Both the position numbers and the translations under genes were made by a program. Under the pieces are notes generated by a model. The model was not told the DNA's origin. It did no database searches and worked only from the letters and a program-made list of their open reading frames with translations. 64,000 bases of DNA from NCBI GenBank assembly GCA_019454045.1, contig SKCR01023747.1, positions 1 to 64,000 of the forward strand. Reading direction: 5' to 3'. Source of the DNA: Zanthoxylum bungeanum (Eukaryota > Streptophyta > Magnoliopsida > Sapindales > Rutaceae). Positions 24,101-36,900 of this stretch are shown here, piece by piece. How positions within the stretch are numbered: position 1 is the first letter of the stretch; every line of letters starts with the position of its first letter.

Positions 24101-25385
24101 AATTTGCGTTCAATTATTCACAACAATTGCAAATGATTGATTAGCAAATTGTGTCAGACACTTGACTTCTAAAAGTCACTAAAGCTAAGAAACGTCATTA
24201 AAAGATAAACAAACACTTAAGGGGTTTTCTTAATGCCAGTCAAGAATCTCGAGACATGAACTGATTCGTGTCAAATCAACTGCATAAGAAATAGTTCTAA
24301 CAAGACTATTATATCATAAAGCAGATATCCTATTTAGATTACCTAATCGTGACTTAAAAACTAAGTCACAAACCATCTTGATTTTTTAAGAAAATCGGAA
24401 CAACAGCTCCTGATGGTTTTAACTAATCTAACTATATCTAAGTCTACTGTTTTTCTAGAACCTTTTCTAGAACTACGCAACCATAAGTAAAGTCAGAAAA
24501 CCTATTTATGTAATAAGCATGCAGTGGATTAGAAGTAAAATACTATAAGCAATATAGAATAAAAGAAAAACGAAGCAGGAAATTCCATAATATTATACAC
24601 CGCTTAGGCTATGGATTTTTAACCCAGTAGTGTCTCCCACTACTTTACATAATACCGTAATCCCCAACGGACAACGGGAATTCAATAATTAAATCGAATT
24701 CCATAGTGAGAGTAGGATCCCATGAATATATTTCAACTCACAGCTTTGGCACATTCTCGCCTACGTATATTCATTAGGTAGACAACTCTTTGTCAATCAC
24801 TCACCAGTGACTCCTGGTTTTGGTCCTGACCGTTTCTCGCTATGACAGCTATGGCACGTTCACAGGGAGGCGTATCAAGGCTACACTTGTCAATGACAAA
24901 CTCAAGCTACCGGTGTAGTCCTGACAGCTTTGGCACGTTCAGGATTTCCACTTTCACTTGAATTTGTCTCTTATCATATAAGTTCTACCGACGCAAATGA
25001 ACTACCATCAACCATAACTGCACAGCTTTGGCACGATACAGCTATAGCATCAGGAAATCATTTGCATCCGTACTGGCAAGGCGGACCAAGAAACATGTAT
25101 CCAATATATGTTACTTTACAACCATATTTAAAAGCGGGGATTTTCCTACAGAAGCCACACTCTATATCCAATGCAGAATTTTAATCTAAATCATTTTCTA
25201 AACATTTCAATTATACCTATAGAAAATATAATTTAATTTAACAATTAAATTTCGTTACATTTTCCGTTAGCGTAAAACTGAAAAGTAAAGAAACATATTT
25301 AGATTACATGCATGTGCGAACAATAAAATTGGATTAAATATCTAATATCAAGCATGAATAGTGTAATGGATGAAGCATCATACCC
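21155..25385 (-). other. Long internal region, non-coding
   Basis: About 4.2 kb between polypurine tract and primer site. It shows no gag, protease, integrase, RT or RNase H motif on the element strand in any frame I could follow, only ORFs under 90 codons. The part nearest the primer site (24590-25385) is a copia-type leader with four CAGCTTTGGCAC motifs. The sequence is AT-rich and repetitive in texture, without obvious tandem arrays. This is the large-derivative (LARD) pattern of intact termini with a non-coding core. Confidence 0.75.
24741..25034 (-). repeat. Four leader motifs CAGCTTTGGCAC
   Basis: Copies at 24741-24752, 24846-24857 (CAGCTATGGCAC), 24925-24936 and 25023-25034, with a weaker CAGCTATAGCA at 25040. 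Element-strand core is GTGCCAAAGCTG. The shorter internal region repeats the set from 28793. Confidence 0.85.
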
Positions 25386-25397
25386 GCTCTGATACCA
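25386..25397 (-). promoter_or_regulatory. Primer-binding site after the middle LTR
   Basis: GCTCTGATACCA on the plus strand, i.e. TGGTATCAGAGC on the element strand, four bases from the LTR. Confidence 0.92.
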
Positions 25398-25401
25398 TTT
25401 T

Positions 25402-27935
25402 TGTTGGGGTTTTGGGGATTGGGCGCAGCGGAAGCGCGGGTCCGGGCGATATCGTATTTTAAAAATTTTTCAAAATATCGAATAAATTATTCAATATCTA
25501 ATATGAATAATTTATTCATATATTACCTAAACCAATTTATTTAATATCATATATTAACATAAATATAGTTGAAAACTCGCGAAACTTTTACGAAAACTGT
25601 TTTTCCGCAAAATTGCCTAAAACACGTTTTTGACCGAACCGACTACCCGACACTTATGGAAACTGCCCAGGTCAACTCCAATAGGGTCGGGGCAGTTCAC
25701 GGGCTGCCCGAACAGTGACGGAATCATTGTTTTCACAGCCGTCACTCTGTTGGCTCAAAATCCACTCGGTAACTCTTTTTTTGGCCGTTTTCGCTTATTT
25801 CAAGTCGGAAACACTTTCCGGCAATTGTGCCAACTCCCAAAACTCATCCATAACATTCTAAAGACAACATTTTCATCACAAAAACAGGAACTTTTCCAGG
25901 TCTGATCAGTAACCAAAAACAGCCCATATATCATGCTTAAATCCAATTTTTCACCAAGATTAATCAAATTAATCAAACACCAATCTAAAATCACCACAAA
26001 TGAAGAACTCTAGAACAATTCTAGACATAATAAGAGTGGCTATCATACTCTAGAATGGCAACAAGTTGTCCTACAACAATTGAATAAATTGGATACCTAT
26101 TACACTAATAGCATCCAATAACATCTTCACACATGCTTAATCTTTCCAATCCACCATCCAACAACAAAAAACCCCAAATTTTGACAAGTAAAGGAACCCT
26201 AGAAATTTTCTAAGAAATCAAGAAAGAAGAAACAAATTTCAAGACTTTAGGGATTTGAAGATTACCTTTAAAATTCCAAATTCCATAAGCCATTTCTTGA
26301 TTTTCCTTTACTTGTTTGCTTGAATCATCAAGCAAAATGAAAAAACCCATTTTTCTTGGAGTTTCGGCAGTGGAGAGAAATGAACAAGAGAGAGAAAATC
26401 AAATCCCACATTTTGAAATGGTTGACCGAAACATATATAAAAGAAAAGGCATTTTATCTTTTTTAATTTAATCAAATTAAATTTAATTACACTTTATTTA
26501 ATCCAATCAAATTGGAACACAAATAAAGTACAATTAATATATGTCATTTGGTCCAATTATGTATCACCATTTGTCATACTAATTATGACAAATAGATAAG
26601 ATATATAATTTTAATTATTTAATTATTTAACAATTAAATAAATAAATAATTAAAAAACAACCATATATGCATTTTTTATTTACATTAAATAATAAATACA
26701 TATATCTATGACATGTGTCAAAATCTCATTTGACGAATAATTAATGTGTATCTAATCGTATTATAAATCAAATACAAATACACAATAATTATTAGCGGAC
26801 AAAACCCCTTAAAAGCATGTGTTGTCGTTTAACGATTAAACGATCCGAATTAACTCATTTAATCCGGTGAAGTATTATGAATAATCTGTATTATTCATAT
26901 TGAGTTGCCCAAGTGCTCAACGAGTACACTTCATATTGTGGGACTCTCTAAGTTTAGGTCTATCCGTCACGAAATCCAATTTCGTGTCCATAATCCACCC
27001 ACTCATGGATTATGACGACCACGGATAATCTCGCTAAACTATACAAGTCGAGGTCATAGCATTCGTATAATCCCTCTGTCACAGGCTATCCGTATTATAC
27101 CTGGGATATAGATCAGAACGTCAAATCCGTTCGATATAATACAGTCGACTTTTAATTTACGATCTCTAAATAACACTCGGAACTGGTTTCCGACGTTATA
27201 CCATGGCCATGGATTTACTAGATCGTAAACACGTGAGGATGCCTATACCCTGTACATAGGACTGATGGATCCTATCTTGATACGCACTGGATATCATGAG
27301 CATCAGTCCACACCCAACGAACAGGCGAAGGTCTGATCATGAATAGATCGTTGACGTGACTGCCATCAAAGTGTGGAGGATAACTCATATATCCCACTGT
27401 GGTATCTCAAGTCGAAGGACCACTATGCTCGCTCAACTCGAGAAGGTTCCTATTGACGTTGGTGTACCATCTATTAGGAAACCTTCAGTGAGTCATTCAG
27501 TGTCTTATCAAATAAAAACCTACATGTCTATACGAGTCTCCCGAGACTCATGGTTCACTGGGATAAACCATCAGACCAAATCACGATATACAACATGTAC
27601 TGGTCTCAGCGGATTTTACTAACCGACCCGTGTTAGTAAATCTTGACCAGGAACTTTATTTAAGGATATACAACTAATAGTGCGATTCCCAATGTAAATT
27701 ACAAATTACGTTGTAACTGCGCATATATTGTAAATCCTAGGGTCTTTGTCTATATATACACGTATCACTAAATCAGATTCAGTTTCAATCTAATCGAGAT
27801 TAGATCGAATAAGTGTATAAAAGACAAGGGTGCTACCAGTAAAATTGGTAATATTATGGAAAATTGAACTGTCTGTATTTATGAATCGGACATAAATACG
27901 ATCCGGATTGGCACTCGGAGGACCAACCCCAAACA
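25402..27935 (-). repeat. Middle LTR of triple block
   Basis: About 2.53 kb, starting TGTTGGGGTTTTGGGG (plus view), near-identical to its two partners. Its right end reads CCCCAAACA with one extra A and runs into the rearranged junction at 27936-28219, not into clean internal sequence. Confidence 0.9.
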
Positions 27936-28219
27936 CTAAATAGTCAAGGATATACAACTAATAGTGCGATTCCCAATGTAAATTACAAATTACGTTGTAA
28001 CTGCGCACTATATTGTAAATCTTAGGGTCTTTGTCTAATATACACGTATCACTAAATCAGATTCAGTTTCAATGTAATCGAGATTAGATCGAATAAGTGT
28101 ATAAAAGACAATGGTGCTACCAGTAAAATTGGTAATATTATGGAAAATTGAATTGTCTGTATTTATGAATCGGACATAAATACGATCCGGATTGGCACTC
28201 GGAGCACCAACCCCAAACA
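27936..28219 (-). repeat. Extra LTR-end fragment at a rearranged junction
   Basis: CTAAATAGTCAAGGATAT (compare internal 23730-23743) leads straight into the last 270 bp of an LTR (27953-28219), ending again in CCCCAAACA and followed by CTAAATAG. The LTR terminus is therefore present twice in tandem. Confidence 0.85.
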
Positions 28220-29427
28220 CTAAATAGCTAAGAAACGTCATTAAAAGATAAACAAACACTTAAGGGGTTTTCTTAATGCCAGTCAAGAATCTCGAGACAT
28301 GAACTGATTCGTGTCAAATCTTACTGCATAAGAAACAGTTCTAACTAGACTATTATATCCTAAAGCAGATATCCTATTTAGATTACCTAATCATGACTTA
28401 AAAACTAAGTCACAAACCATCTTGATTTTTTAAGCAAATCAGAACAACAACTCCTGATGGTTTTAACTAATCTAACTATATCTAAGTCTACTGTTTTTCT
28501 AGAACCTTTTCTAGAACTACGCAACCATAAGTAAAGTCAGAAAACCTATTTATGTAATAAGCATGCAGTGGATTAGAAGTAAAATACTATAAGCAATATA
28601 GAATAAAAGAAAAACGAAGCAGGAAATTCCATAATATTATACACCGCTTAGGCTATGGATTTTTAACCAGTAGTGTCTCCCACTACTTTACATAATACTG
28701 TAATCCCCAACGGACAACGGGAATTCAATAATTAAATCGAATTCCATAGTGAGAGTAGGATCCCATGAATATATTTCGACTCACAGCTTTGGCACATTCT
28801 CGCCTACGTATATTCATTAGGTAGACAACTCTTTGTCAATCACTCACCAGTGACTCCTGGTTTTGGTCCTGACCGTTTCTCGTTGTGACAGCTTTGGCAC
28901 GTTCACAGGGAGGCGTATCAAGGCTACACTTGTCAATGACAAACTCAAGCTATCGGTGTAGTCCTGACAGCTTTGGCACGTCAGGATTTCCACTTTCACT
29001 TGAATTTGTCTCTTATCATATAAGTTCTACCGGCGCAAATGAACTACCATCAACCATAACTGCACAGCTTTGGCACGATACAGCTATAGCATCAGGAAAT
29101 CATTTGCATCCGTACTGGCAAGGCGGACCAAGAAACATGTATCCAATACATGTTACTTTACAACCATATTTAAAAGCGGGGATTTTCCTACAGAAGCCAC
29201 ACTCTATATCCAATGCAGAATTTTAATCTAAATCATTTTCTAAACATTTCAATTATACCTATAGAAAATATAATTTAATTTAACAATTAAATTTCGTTAC
29301 ATTTTCCGTTAGCGTAAAACTGAAAAGTAAAGAAACATATTTAGATTACATGCATGTGCGAACAAAAAAATTGGATTAAATATCTAATATCAAGCATGAA
29401 TAATGTAATGGATGAAGCATCATACCC
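28220..29427 (-). other. Short internal region (deleted copy)
   Basis: Matches only the 24182-25385 part of the long internal region, i.e. its leader half beginning CTAAGAAACGTCATT. The other 3 kb, including the polypurine tract, is missing. It keeps the CAGCTTTGGCAC motifs. Confidence 0.85.
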
Positions 29428-29439
29428 GCTCTGATACCA
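29428..29439 (-). promoter_or_regulatory. Primer-binding site after the right LTR
   Basis: GCTCTGATACCA on the plus strand; element strand TGGTATCAGAGC, four bases from the 5' LTR. Confidence 0.92.
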
Positions 29440-29443
29440 TTTT

Positions 29444-31970
29444 TGTTGGGGTTTTGGGGATTGGGCGCAGCGGAAGCGCGGGTCCGGGCGATATCGTATT
29501 TTAAATTTTTTTCAAAATATCGAATAAATTATTCAATATCTAATATGAATAATTTATTCATATATTACCTAAACCAATTTATTTAATATCATATATTAAC
29601 ATAAATATAGTTGAAAACTCGCGAAACTTTTACGAAAACTGTTTTTCCGCAAAATTGCCTAAAACACGTTTTTGACCGAACCGACTACCCGACACTTATG
29701 GAAACTGCCCAGGTCAACTCCAATAGGGTCGGGGCAGTTAACGGGCTGCCCGAACAGTGACGGAATCATTGTTTTCACAGCCGTCACTCTGTTGGCTCAA
29801 AATCCACCCGGTAACGCTTTTTTTGGCCGTTTTCGCTTATTTCAAGTTGGAAACACTTTCCGGCAATTGTGCCAACTCCCAAAACTCATCCATAACATTC
29901 TAAAGACAACATTTTCATCACAAAAACAGGAACTTTTCCAGGTCTGATCAGTAACCAAAAACAGCCCATATATCATGCTTAAATCCAATTTTTTCACCAA
30001 GATTAATCAAATTAATCAAACACCATCTAAAATCACCACAAATGAAGAACTCTAGAACAATTCTAGACATAATAAGAGTGGCTATCATACTCTAGAATGG
30101 CAACAGAGTTGTCCTACAACAATTGAATAAATTGGATACCTATTACACTAATAGCATCCAATAACATCTTCACACATGCTTAATCTTTCCAATCCACCAT
30201 CCAACAACAAAAAACCCCAAATTTTGACAAGTAAAGGAACCCTAGAAATTTTCTAAGAAATCAAGAAATAAGAAACAAATTTCAAGACTTTAGGGATTTG
30301 AAGATTACCTTTAAAATTCCAAATTCCATAAGCCATTTCTTGATTTTCCTTTACTTGTTTGCTTGAATCATCAAGCAAAATGAAAAAACCCATTTTTCTT
30401 GGAGTTTCGGCAGTGGAGAGAAATGAACAAGAGAGAGAAAATCAAATCCCACATTTTGAAATGGTTGACCGAAACATATATAAAAGAAAAGGCAATTTTA
30501 TCTTTTTTAATTTAATCAAATTAAATTTAATTACACTTTATTTAATCCAATCAAATTGGAACACAAATAAAGTACAATTAATATATGTCATTTGGTCCAA
30601 TTATGTATCACCATTTGTCATACTAATTATGACAAATAGATAAGATATATAATTTTAATTATTTAACAATTAAATAAATAAATAATTAAAAAACAACCAT
30701 ATATGTATTTTTTATTTACATTAAATAATAAATGCATATATCTATGACATGTGTCAAAATCTCATTTGACGAATAATTAATGTGTATCTAATCGTATTAT
30801 ATATCAAATACAAATACACAATAATTATTAGCGGACAAAACCCCTTAAAAGCATGTGTTGTCGTTTAACGATTAAACGATCCGAATTAAATCATTTAATC
30901 CGGTGAATTATTATGCATAATCTGTATTATTCATATTGAGTTGCCCAAGTGCTCAACGAGTACACTTCATATTGTGGGACTCTCTAAGTTTAGGTCTATC
31001 CGTCACGAAATCCAATTTTGTGTCCATAATCCACCCACTCATGGATTATGACGACCACAGATAATCTCGCTAAACTATACAAGTCGAGGTCATAGCATTC
31101 GTATAATCCCTCCGTCACAGGCTATCCGTATTATACCTGGGATATAGATGAGAACGTCAAATACGTTCGGTATAATACAGTCGACTTTTAATTTACGATC
31201 TCTAAATAACACTCGGAACTGGTTTCCGACGTTATACCACGGCCATGGATTTACTAGATCGTAAAAACGTGAGGATGCCTATACCCAATACACAGGACTG
31301 ACGGATCTTATCTTGATACGCACTGGATATCATGAGCATCGGTCCACACCCAACGAACAGGCGGAGGTCTGATCATGAATAGATCGTTGACGTGGCTGCC
31401 ATCAAAGTGTGGAGGATAACTCATATATCCCACTGTGGTATCTCAAGTCGAAGGACCACTATGCTCGCTCAACTCGAGAAGGTTCCTATTGACGTTGGTG
31501 TACCATCTATTAGGAAACCTTCAGTGAGTCGTTCAGTGTCTTATCAAATAAACACCTACATGTCTATACGAGTCTCCCGAGACTCATGGTTCACTGGGAT
31601 AAACTATCGGACCAAATCACGATATACGACATGTACTGGTCTCGGCGGATTTTACTAACCGACCCGTGTTAGTAAATCTTGACCAGGAACTTTATTTAAG
31701 GATATACAACTAATAGTGCGATTCCCAATGTAAATTACAAATTACGTTGTAACTGCGCACTATATTGTAAATCATATGGTCTTTTTCTAATATACACGTA
31801 TCACTAAATCAGATTCAGTTTCAATCTAATCGAGATTAGATCGAATAAGTGTATAAAAGACAATGGTGCTACCAGTAAAATTGGTAATATTATGAAAAAT
31901 TGAACTGTCTGTATTTATGAATCGGACATAAATACGATCCGGATTGGCACTCGGAGCACCAACCCCAACA
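29444..31970 (-). repeat. Right LTR (5' LTR) of triple block
   Basis: 2527 bp, TGTTGGGG...CCCCAACA, followed directly by the second target duplicate ATATG at 31971-31975. Confidence 0.92.
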
Positions 31971-31975
31971 ATATG

Positions 31976-33120
31976 TACTATTAAGTCATAATTTTATGTT
32001 AAAATAAATACTTAATAATGTGAATATTTCTAAATTCTCATTAAATCACCGTCATAAAACTTCTACAAATTCATATTTTACATGTGGTTATTAATTAATC
32101 ATTTATCGAAACATGCATGTCATTTCCTTTTCAATATTATCAAATTTAAAAAAAAAAACAATTGTAAATGTAAAAAAAAAAATGATAAAATAATTTATTC
32201 AATTACATAAAGTGATTATCGATCTGCAACGTGAAGTTGAAATTGTTTCATATGTAAAGCGAGATGTATTCAGTTACAAAGGGAAAAAAAATAGTGAAGG
32301 AGAATAAGAAGTATTAGTATTCCAATTATGTACACAGGAGGATCGGGTGCTAATTTTTTTTTTATCGGAAGTACATAGGGCACAAAATATTTTATATTAT
32401 TAAGATTTATATTAATAAAACGCGAGACACCCATTGTGGGCATGTGGCTAACGTTCTCCCATGATAACTTGGTTGCTTCATGTTGAAGAGACACCCATTT
32501 CTCAAAGAACTTAAACTTGAAAATGAAGGAAACTCTTTCTATACTTCAAACTTTTTAGAATGAATATTTTTGGATTTTTTTGGATGATCAAAAAATGAAT
32601 TCAAGCACTCTTTTTTATAGACATTGAGGGTTGTCTTTGAAAATACATCATTTTGTCAATGAAAGCAATTCTTTAAGGGTCTGTTTGGTTCAACGAAGGG
32701 GAGGGGATGGGAGGGGAGGGATTTTAATGGAGGGGAGGGGAGGGATGTGGAGAGATTTTAATTAAATATATGTTTGGTTCAAAGGAGGGGAGGGGAGGGG
32801 AGGGGAGGGTTTTTAATTAAATATATGTTTGGTTCAAGAATAGATGTGAGAGATTTTAAAACTAATTTACTATTTTATCCTTATAGCTTGTTATAAATAA
32901 AATTAAAATAATATAGGCTTATATTATATTTGAATTAAACAAATAATAAAATTAAAATTAAAAGCTCTACATATATAATACATGTTATTAAAATAAAATT
33001 AAAACAAGCATCAAACCAGTAGCTAGGTTTTGACATAGATGAATAGATAAAGAAACATTGCAAAATATCCAAGTTTATAACATAAATTACTAAAATGATT
33101 AAGTTCAGATAACGCAAAAT
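31976..33120. other. Spacer with a G-rich repeat
   Basis: No coding signal. Continues the target DNA broken at 18613. It contains homopolymer-rich AT sequence and the GGGGA-rich repeat at 32680-32840; the last part may be decayed LTR of copia B, but I cannot align it. Confidence 0.5.
32680..32840. repeat. Three-copy repeat with GTTTGGTTCAA and GGGGA runs
   Basis: GTTTGGTTCAA occurs near 32685, 32773 and 32827, the first two followed by runs of GGGGAGGGGA and all by TTTTAA-type text. The first copy begins GGGTCTGTTTGGTTC, a common plant MITE terminus, but no matching inverted end was found. Confidence 0.65.
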
Positions 33121-33169
33121 GTTAATAAGGTTTCAGCAAAATAGTTAGGAGGAGAATTAAATCCTAACA
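33121..33169 (+). repeat. Remnant tail of copia B 5' LTR
   Basis: GTTAATAAGGTTTCAGCAAAA...AATTAAATCCTAACA resembles the end of the 3' LTR (GTTAAAGGTTCTGTTGCAAAA...AAATCCTAAAA at 43932-43965). Sequence upstream does not match, so the rest is gone or too decayed. Confidence 0.6.
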
Positions 33170-33171
33170 GG

Positions 33172-33183
33172 TGGTATCAGAGC
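33172..33183 (+). promoter_or_regulatory. Primer-binding site of copia B
   Basis: TGGTATCAGAGC, two bases after the LTR end CCTAACA. Confidence 0.9.
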
Positions 33184-33536
33184 ATCAGGAAACAATCTTA
33201 GAATCTACGAATTTTTCATAAAATTAAAGAAAAATCTGTTGAATTTTTCGGATGAATTTTTATTAGATCCATATTACTTTGATATGTTATTGGTTGTTAT
33301 TAATTAATTTAATTTTTAAGCACGTAAGGTTATTGGATTAATTATTAATAAGATCTGTGAATTTTGGGATTTCTAAAACACTGAAATTCGGCTGAAATGA
33401 AAACAAATAAATGTTTAGCTTCTTTTGCTGGGCTGCTTTTGCTTTAAAAAAAAAAAACAAAAAAAAATTTCAATAATGCATGAAGTATTATTGTTACTGT
33501 TTTTGTTGATTTATTAAATAAAAAAAGGCAGTCAGA
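33184..33536 (+). other. Copia B leader, first part
   Basis: Non-coding leader after the primer site, with a purine-rich A tract at 33450-33470, broken at 33536 by the hAT insertion. It resumes at 37519. Confidence 0.7.
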
Positions 33537-33984
33537 TAGACCAGGCCGGCGGTTTGGTTCGGTTCTGAACCGGAACCGAATCGAATGGTTCCCGGTTCAA
33601 CGTGTGTGGAACTGGAACCGTAACCGGAACCGGAACCGAACCGTTCGGTTACGGTTCCATTCGCTTTTGTTTTTGTTTTTGTTTTGTTTTTTTTTGCTTT
33701 ATTGAAAATAAAAATTGAGATTAATAAAATAATATAATTTAAAATTATGAATTTGAATTTATATAATAAACTTACATTACATAATTACATTAAATTACAA
33801 ATAAAATTCTTATCTAAAAAAATTAAAATTAAAGAGTTTGAACTTAAATTTTTAAAAACTTAAGTTGCCTACGTATCCTCCAGGGGTGAGAGAAATCAAA
33901 GCTCACGTAGTTCCATTATATTTTCAAGATATTTCCCACATTGTAATTTTATAATTATTTAAATATTTAATTATCAATTATCAT

Positions 33985-36900
33985 CAGTGCCTGTTGATCC
34001 TTCAGCTCCAGTTCCGCTTGCACTTGCAGATGCATTATCGAACAAGTCTTCAAATTCATCAGGTGCATCTTCTTGTTACCTCAGATCAGCTCAGGTCCAA
34101 TCATCCACACATGTTGTTGCTTCTAGAGTGCTTGGATGTAATGAAGACCGTCTGACTTCCAATATATTGCCTCCCATGCTAAAGGCTTGCTTAACCGCAA
34201 CGGTGGAAACAGGTGCTGTCAATATCTCTTTAGCATTAATTGATAATACATGATATACATGATATACATTTTGATGTCGGTTCCACCATTCAAGGATTTG
34301 AATTTTTACTAACTAAACTTTCAGTTGAAAACTCAAAATATATAGATAAATAATTATCTAATTCCGGATTATTAGTCGTGTTATCCCTATATTTTTTATT
34401 TCGTTGTAATAACCAACAATCAACTACGCTAATTCTTGATTGCATTACGGTCGTTTTGCTACTACTAGATTGTCATACTAATTGCAAGTTATATCTTATA
34501 ATATAATCATTAAATAACTCTATTAAATCATTTTTTATTTTAGCTATTATTCTTGAAATATCAATTTCATCTAATATTCCTAAATATCCATAGTAAGCGG
34601 GTAAAACACTATTCAAACCTTCTAATTTAAATTTAGGATAAAAAACAAGAGCAATAAGATAAAGTAAATGAATGTCTTTAAAATAATGCAATCATTTTCG
34701 TTTCATAACATTAATAGCTTCAAACAAAACAATATCATTAGGATCACGACTATCAACATGCTCATCGAGAGTACTAACAATATTCAAACTTTCATGAATA
34801 AATAAATGTGTTGTAGGATATTAAACTCCGCTAAAAATTTATATAGCATCATTAAACACTTTTAAAATCTCTAAACGTTTTTCACAAATTTCCCATTGAT
34901 TAGGAAAAAGTGTGATATGTTACATTTTGAGGAAAAAAACTACATAATGTATCTTTGTATTGCAAAGCTTGACATAAAAGAAAACAAGTTGAATTCCAAC
35001 GTGTTGGAACATCTCGTGAAAATTTTATCGGTTTAATACCATTAAATTTACAAAACTTGGCCCATTCTCTCCTAACTTGAGAATATGACCAAATACAATT
35101 AAGTGTTTTTTTTAATAGGATCAATGAAAGGTGATAATTTTTCCAAACCATCTTGAACACATAAATTAAGAACATGACATGTGTAACGAACATGAAAAAA
35201 ATGACCCCCTAAATTTGGTTCACATATTTCAATTAAATCAGTGATTGATGCAGTATTTGCAGATGCATTATCAAATCCAATTGTTGAAATTTTACCTAAT
35301 AAACCATATTCATCAAAAATTACTTTCATCATTCTATAAATATTTTGTGCAGTATGTTGTTCATCAAAAATTCTAAATGCAATAATTCATTTTTGCATGT
35401 TCCATGATGCATCAATTCAATGACAAGTCACACCCATGTATGAGTGTGTTCGCCAAGGTCACTCCAAATATCTGAACAAATAGATATATGCCCTTTAATA
35501 TCTCTAAATGTTTCATTTAAAATAATTTTACCATCTTTATATAATTTAAAAATTTAACGTTTTGTTGTATTTCTAGTCATTCTACATACAGCAGGATTTA
35601 AAGTATTTTGAACGTAATTAGTAATAGCAATTTTTTCACCAAAACTTAAAGAAAGATGTGCCATACAAGTTAATTTAGCAAATTCTTCTCTATTTTTAGC
35701 ATCAGAATATTTAAATAAATCTATAGCACTCGTACCTAGGGATGGCAATTTTACCCATAAACCCGCAAACCCGTAAAAACCCGCCCGCAATGGGTAGGAT
35801 TTGGTAAATATATTAGTGGGTGCGGTGCGGGTTTGGTAATTTAAAGTAAAACACGCTGCGGGTGTGGTGCGGGTTTGGTATTTAAGAAAAAAATGCGGGT
35901 ATCCGCTGCGGGTATCCGCATACCCGCAATATTATTTTTTATTAATTAATATTTTTAGGACAATATAAAAAAAAACCTTCATATAAAAACAACTAACAAA
36001 ACCTAAACCTAAAACATTAATCCATAGTTCCACACTCCCACTCAGCCACAGCCCGCAACCTGCCCAACTGAAGATTTTTTGCATGACTATTATTGTTTTT
36101 TTTAATCAAACTTGTTAATAAAATTATAATGCAAAAATTTGGATTAAGTTCACATAATCAGAAACGGTAGAGAAGCAAAATAAACTAGTGTTTGCTGCAA
36201 CTTCAGTAGCTTTCCTGCTTCTTCATTACACTTACACCACTTGAGCCTTGTAAGCATCACTTTCATTACACTTAGCATAAAAAATATGACCAAAATTTGG
36301 TGATTACTTTTTAGTTTATTGTCGATTGAGTTGGCTAATTTAGATCATTATAATTATGAAGGGAAGAACTCGTTTTAATTATGTTTATATGAAAAAATAA
36401 ATATATGGTACTGAGTATTCATACATTATGTTATCTATGTACTATATATACATACATTGCATGTTGTATATGTCAAATGAAAAACAAATGTGAAAACTAC
36501 AGCTAGTAATTAAAAATAAATTATTTAATTAAAAAAATTATATTATTAAGAACACAAAGTAATTCAATATTTTAAAAACCCGCAAAAAATCCGTTGGGTA
36601 CCAATGCGGGTTTGGTAATTTATTTTTATATGTGGTGCGAGTTTGGTAATGAAAATTAAAACCCGCAACGGGTATGGTGCGGGTTTGGTAATTTATTTAC
36701 ATATGCGGGTGCGGGTTTGGTAATGGAAAACCCGCACCATACCCTACCCACTGCCATCCCTACTCGTACCTCTACTAGATGATGCGTACCTGGCCATTTG
36801 AGTTTACGTCGTATCAAGTCCAAGTTCAACCGGATGATGTCTTTCCAGGTGCTTGATTATATTGCCGTATCCACCAGAAAATTTGTAAGAAACCCCACAA

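Larger units (their letters stand above)
18618..31970 (-). mobile_element. Triple-LTR non-autonomous copia-type (LARD-like) block
   Basis: Three direct LTRs (18618-21139, 25402-27935, 29444-31970) with two internal regions are flanked as a whole by one 5-bp target duplication ATATG (18613-18617 and 31971-31975). The element strand is minus: primer sites TGGTATCAGAGC follow the right and middle LTRs and a polypurine tract precedes the left one. Neither internal region encodes gag or pol; only short chance ORFs occur. One target duplication around three LTRs points to one insertion later enlarged by LTR-LTR recombination or a template switch, not three insertions. Mobility would need proteins from a related autonomous copia. 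Confidence 0.9.

Noticed and set aside
24930..25184. ORFs of 84-113 codons at 24930-25184 and 28885-29226
   Set aside because: They are on the strand opposite to the element, overlap the leader motifs, and show no domain; shared only because the leader is duplicated.
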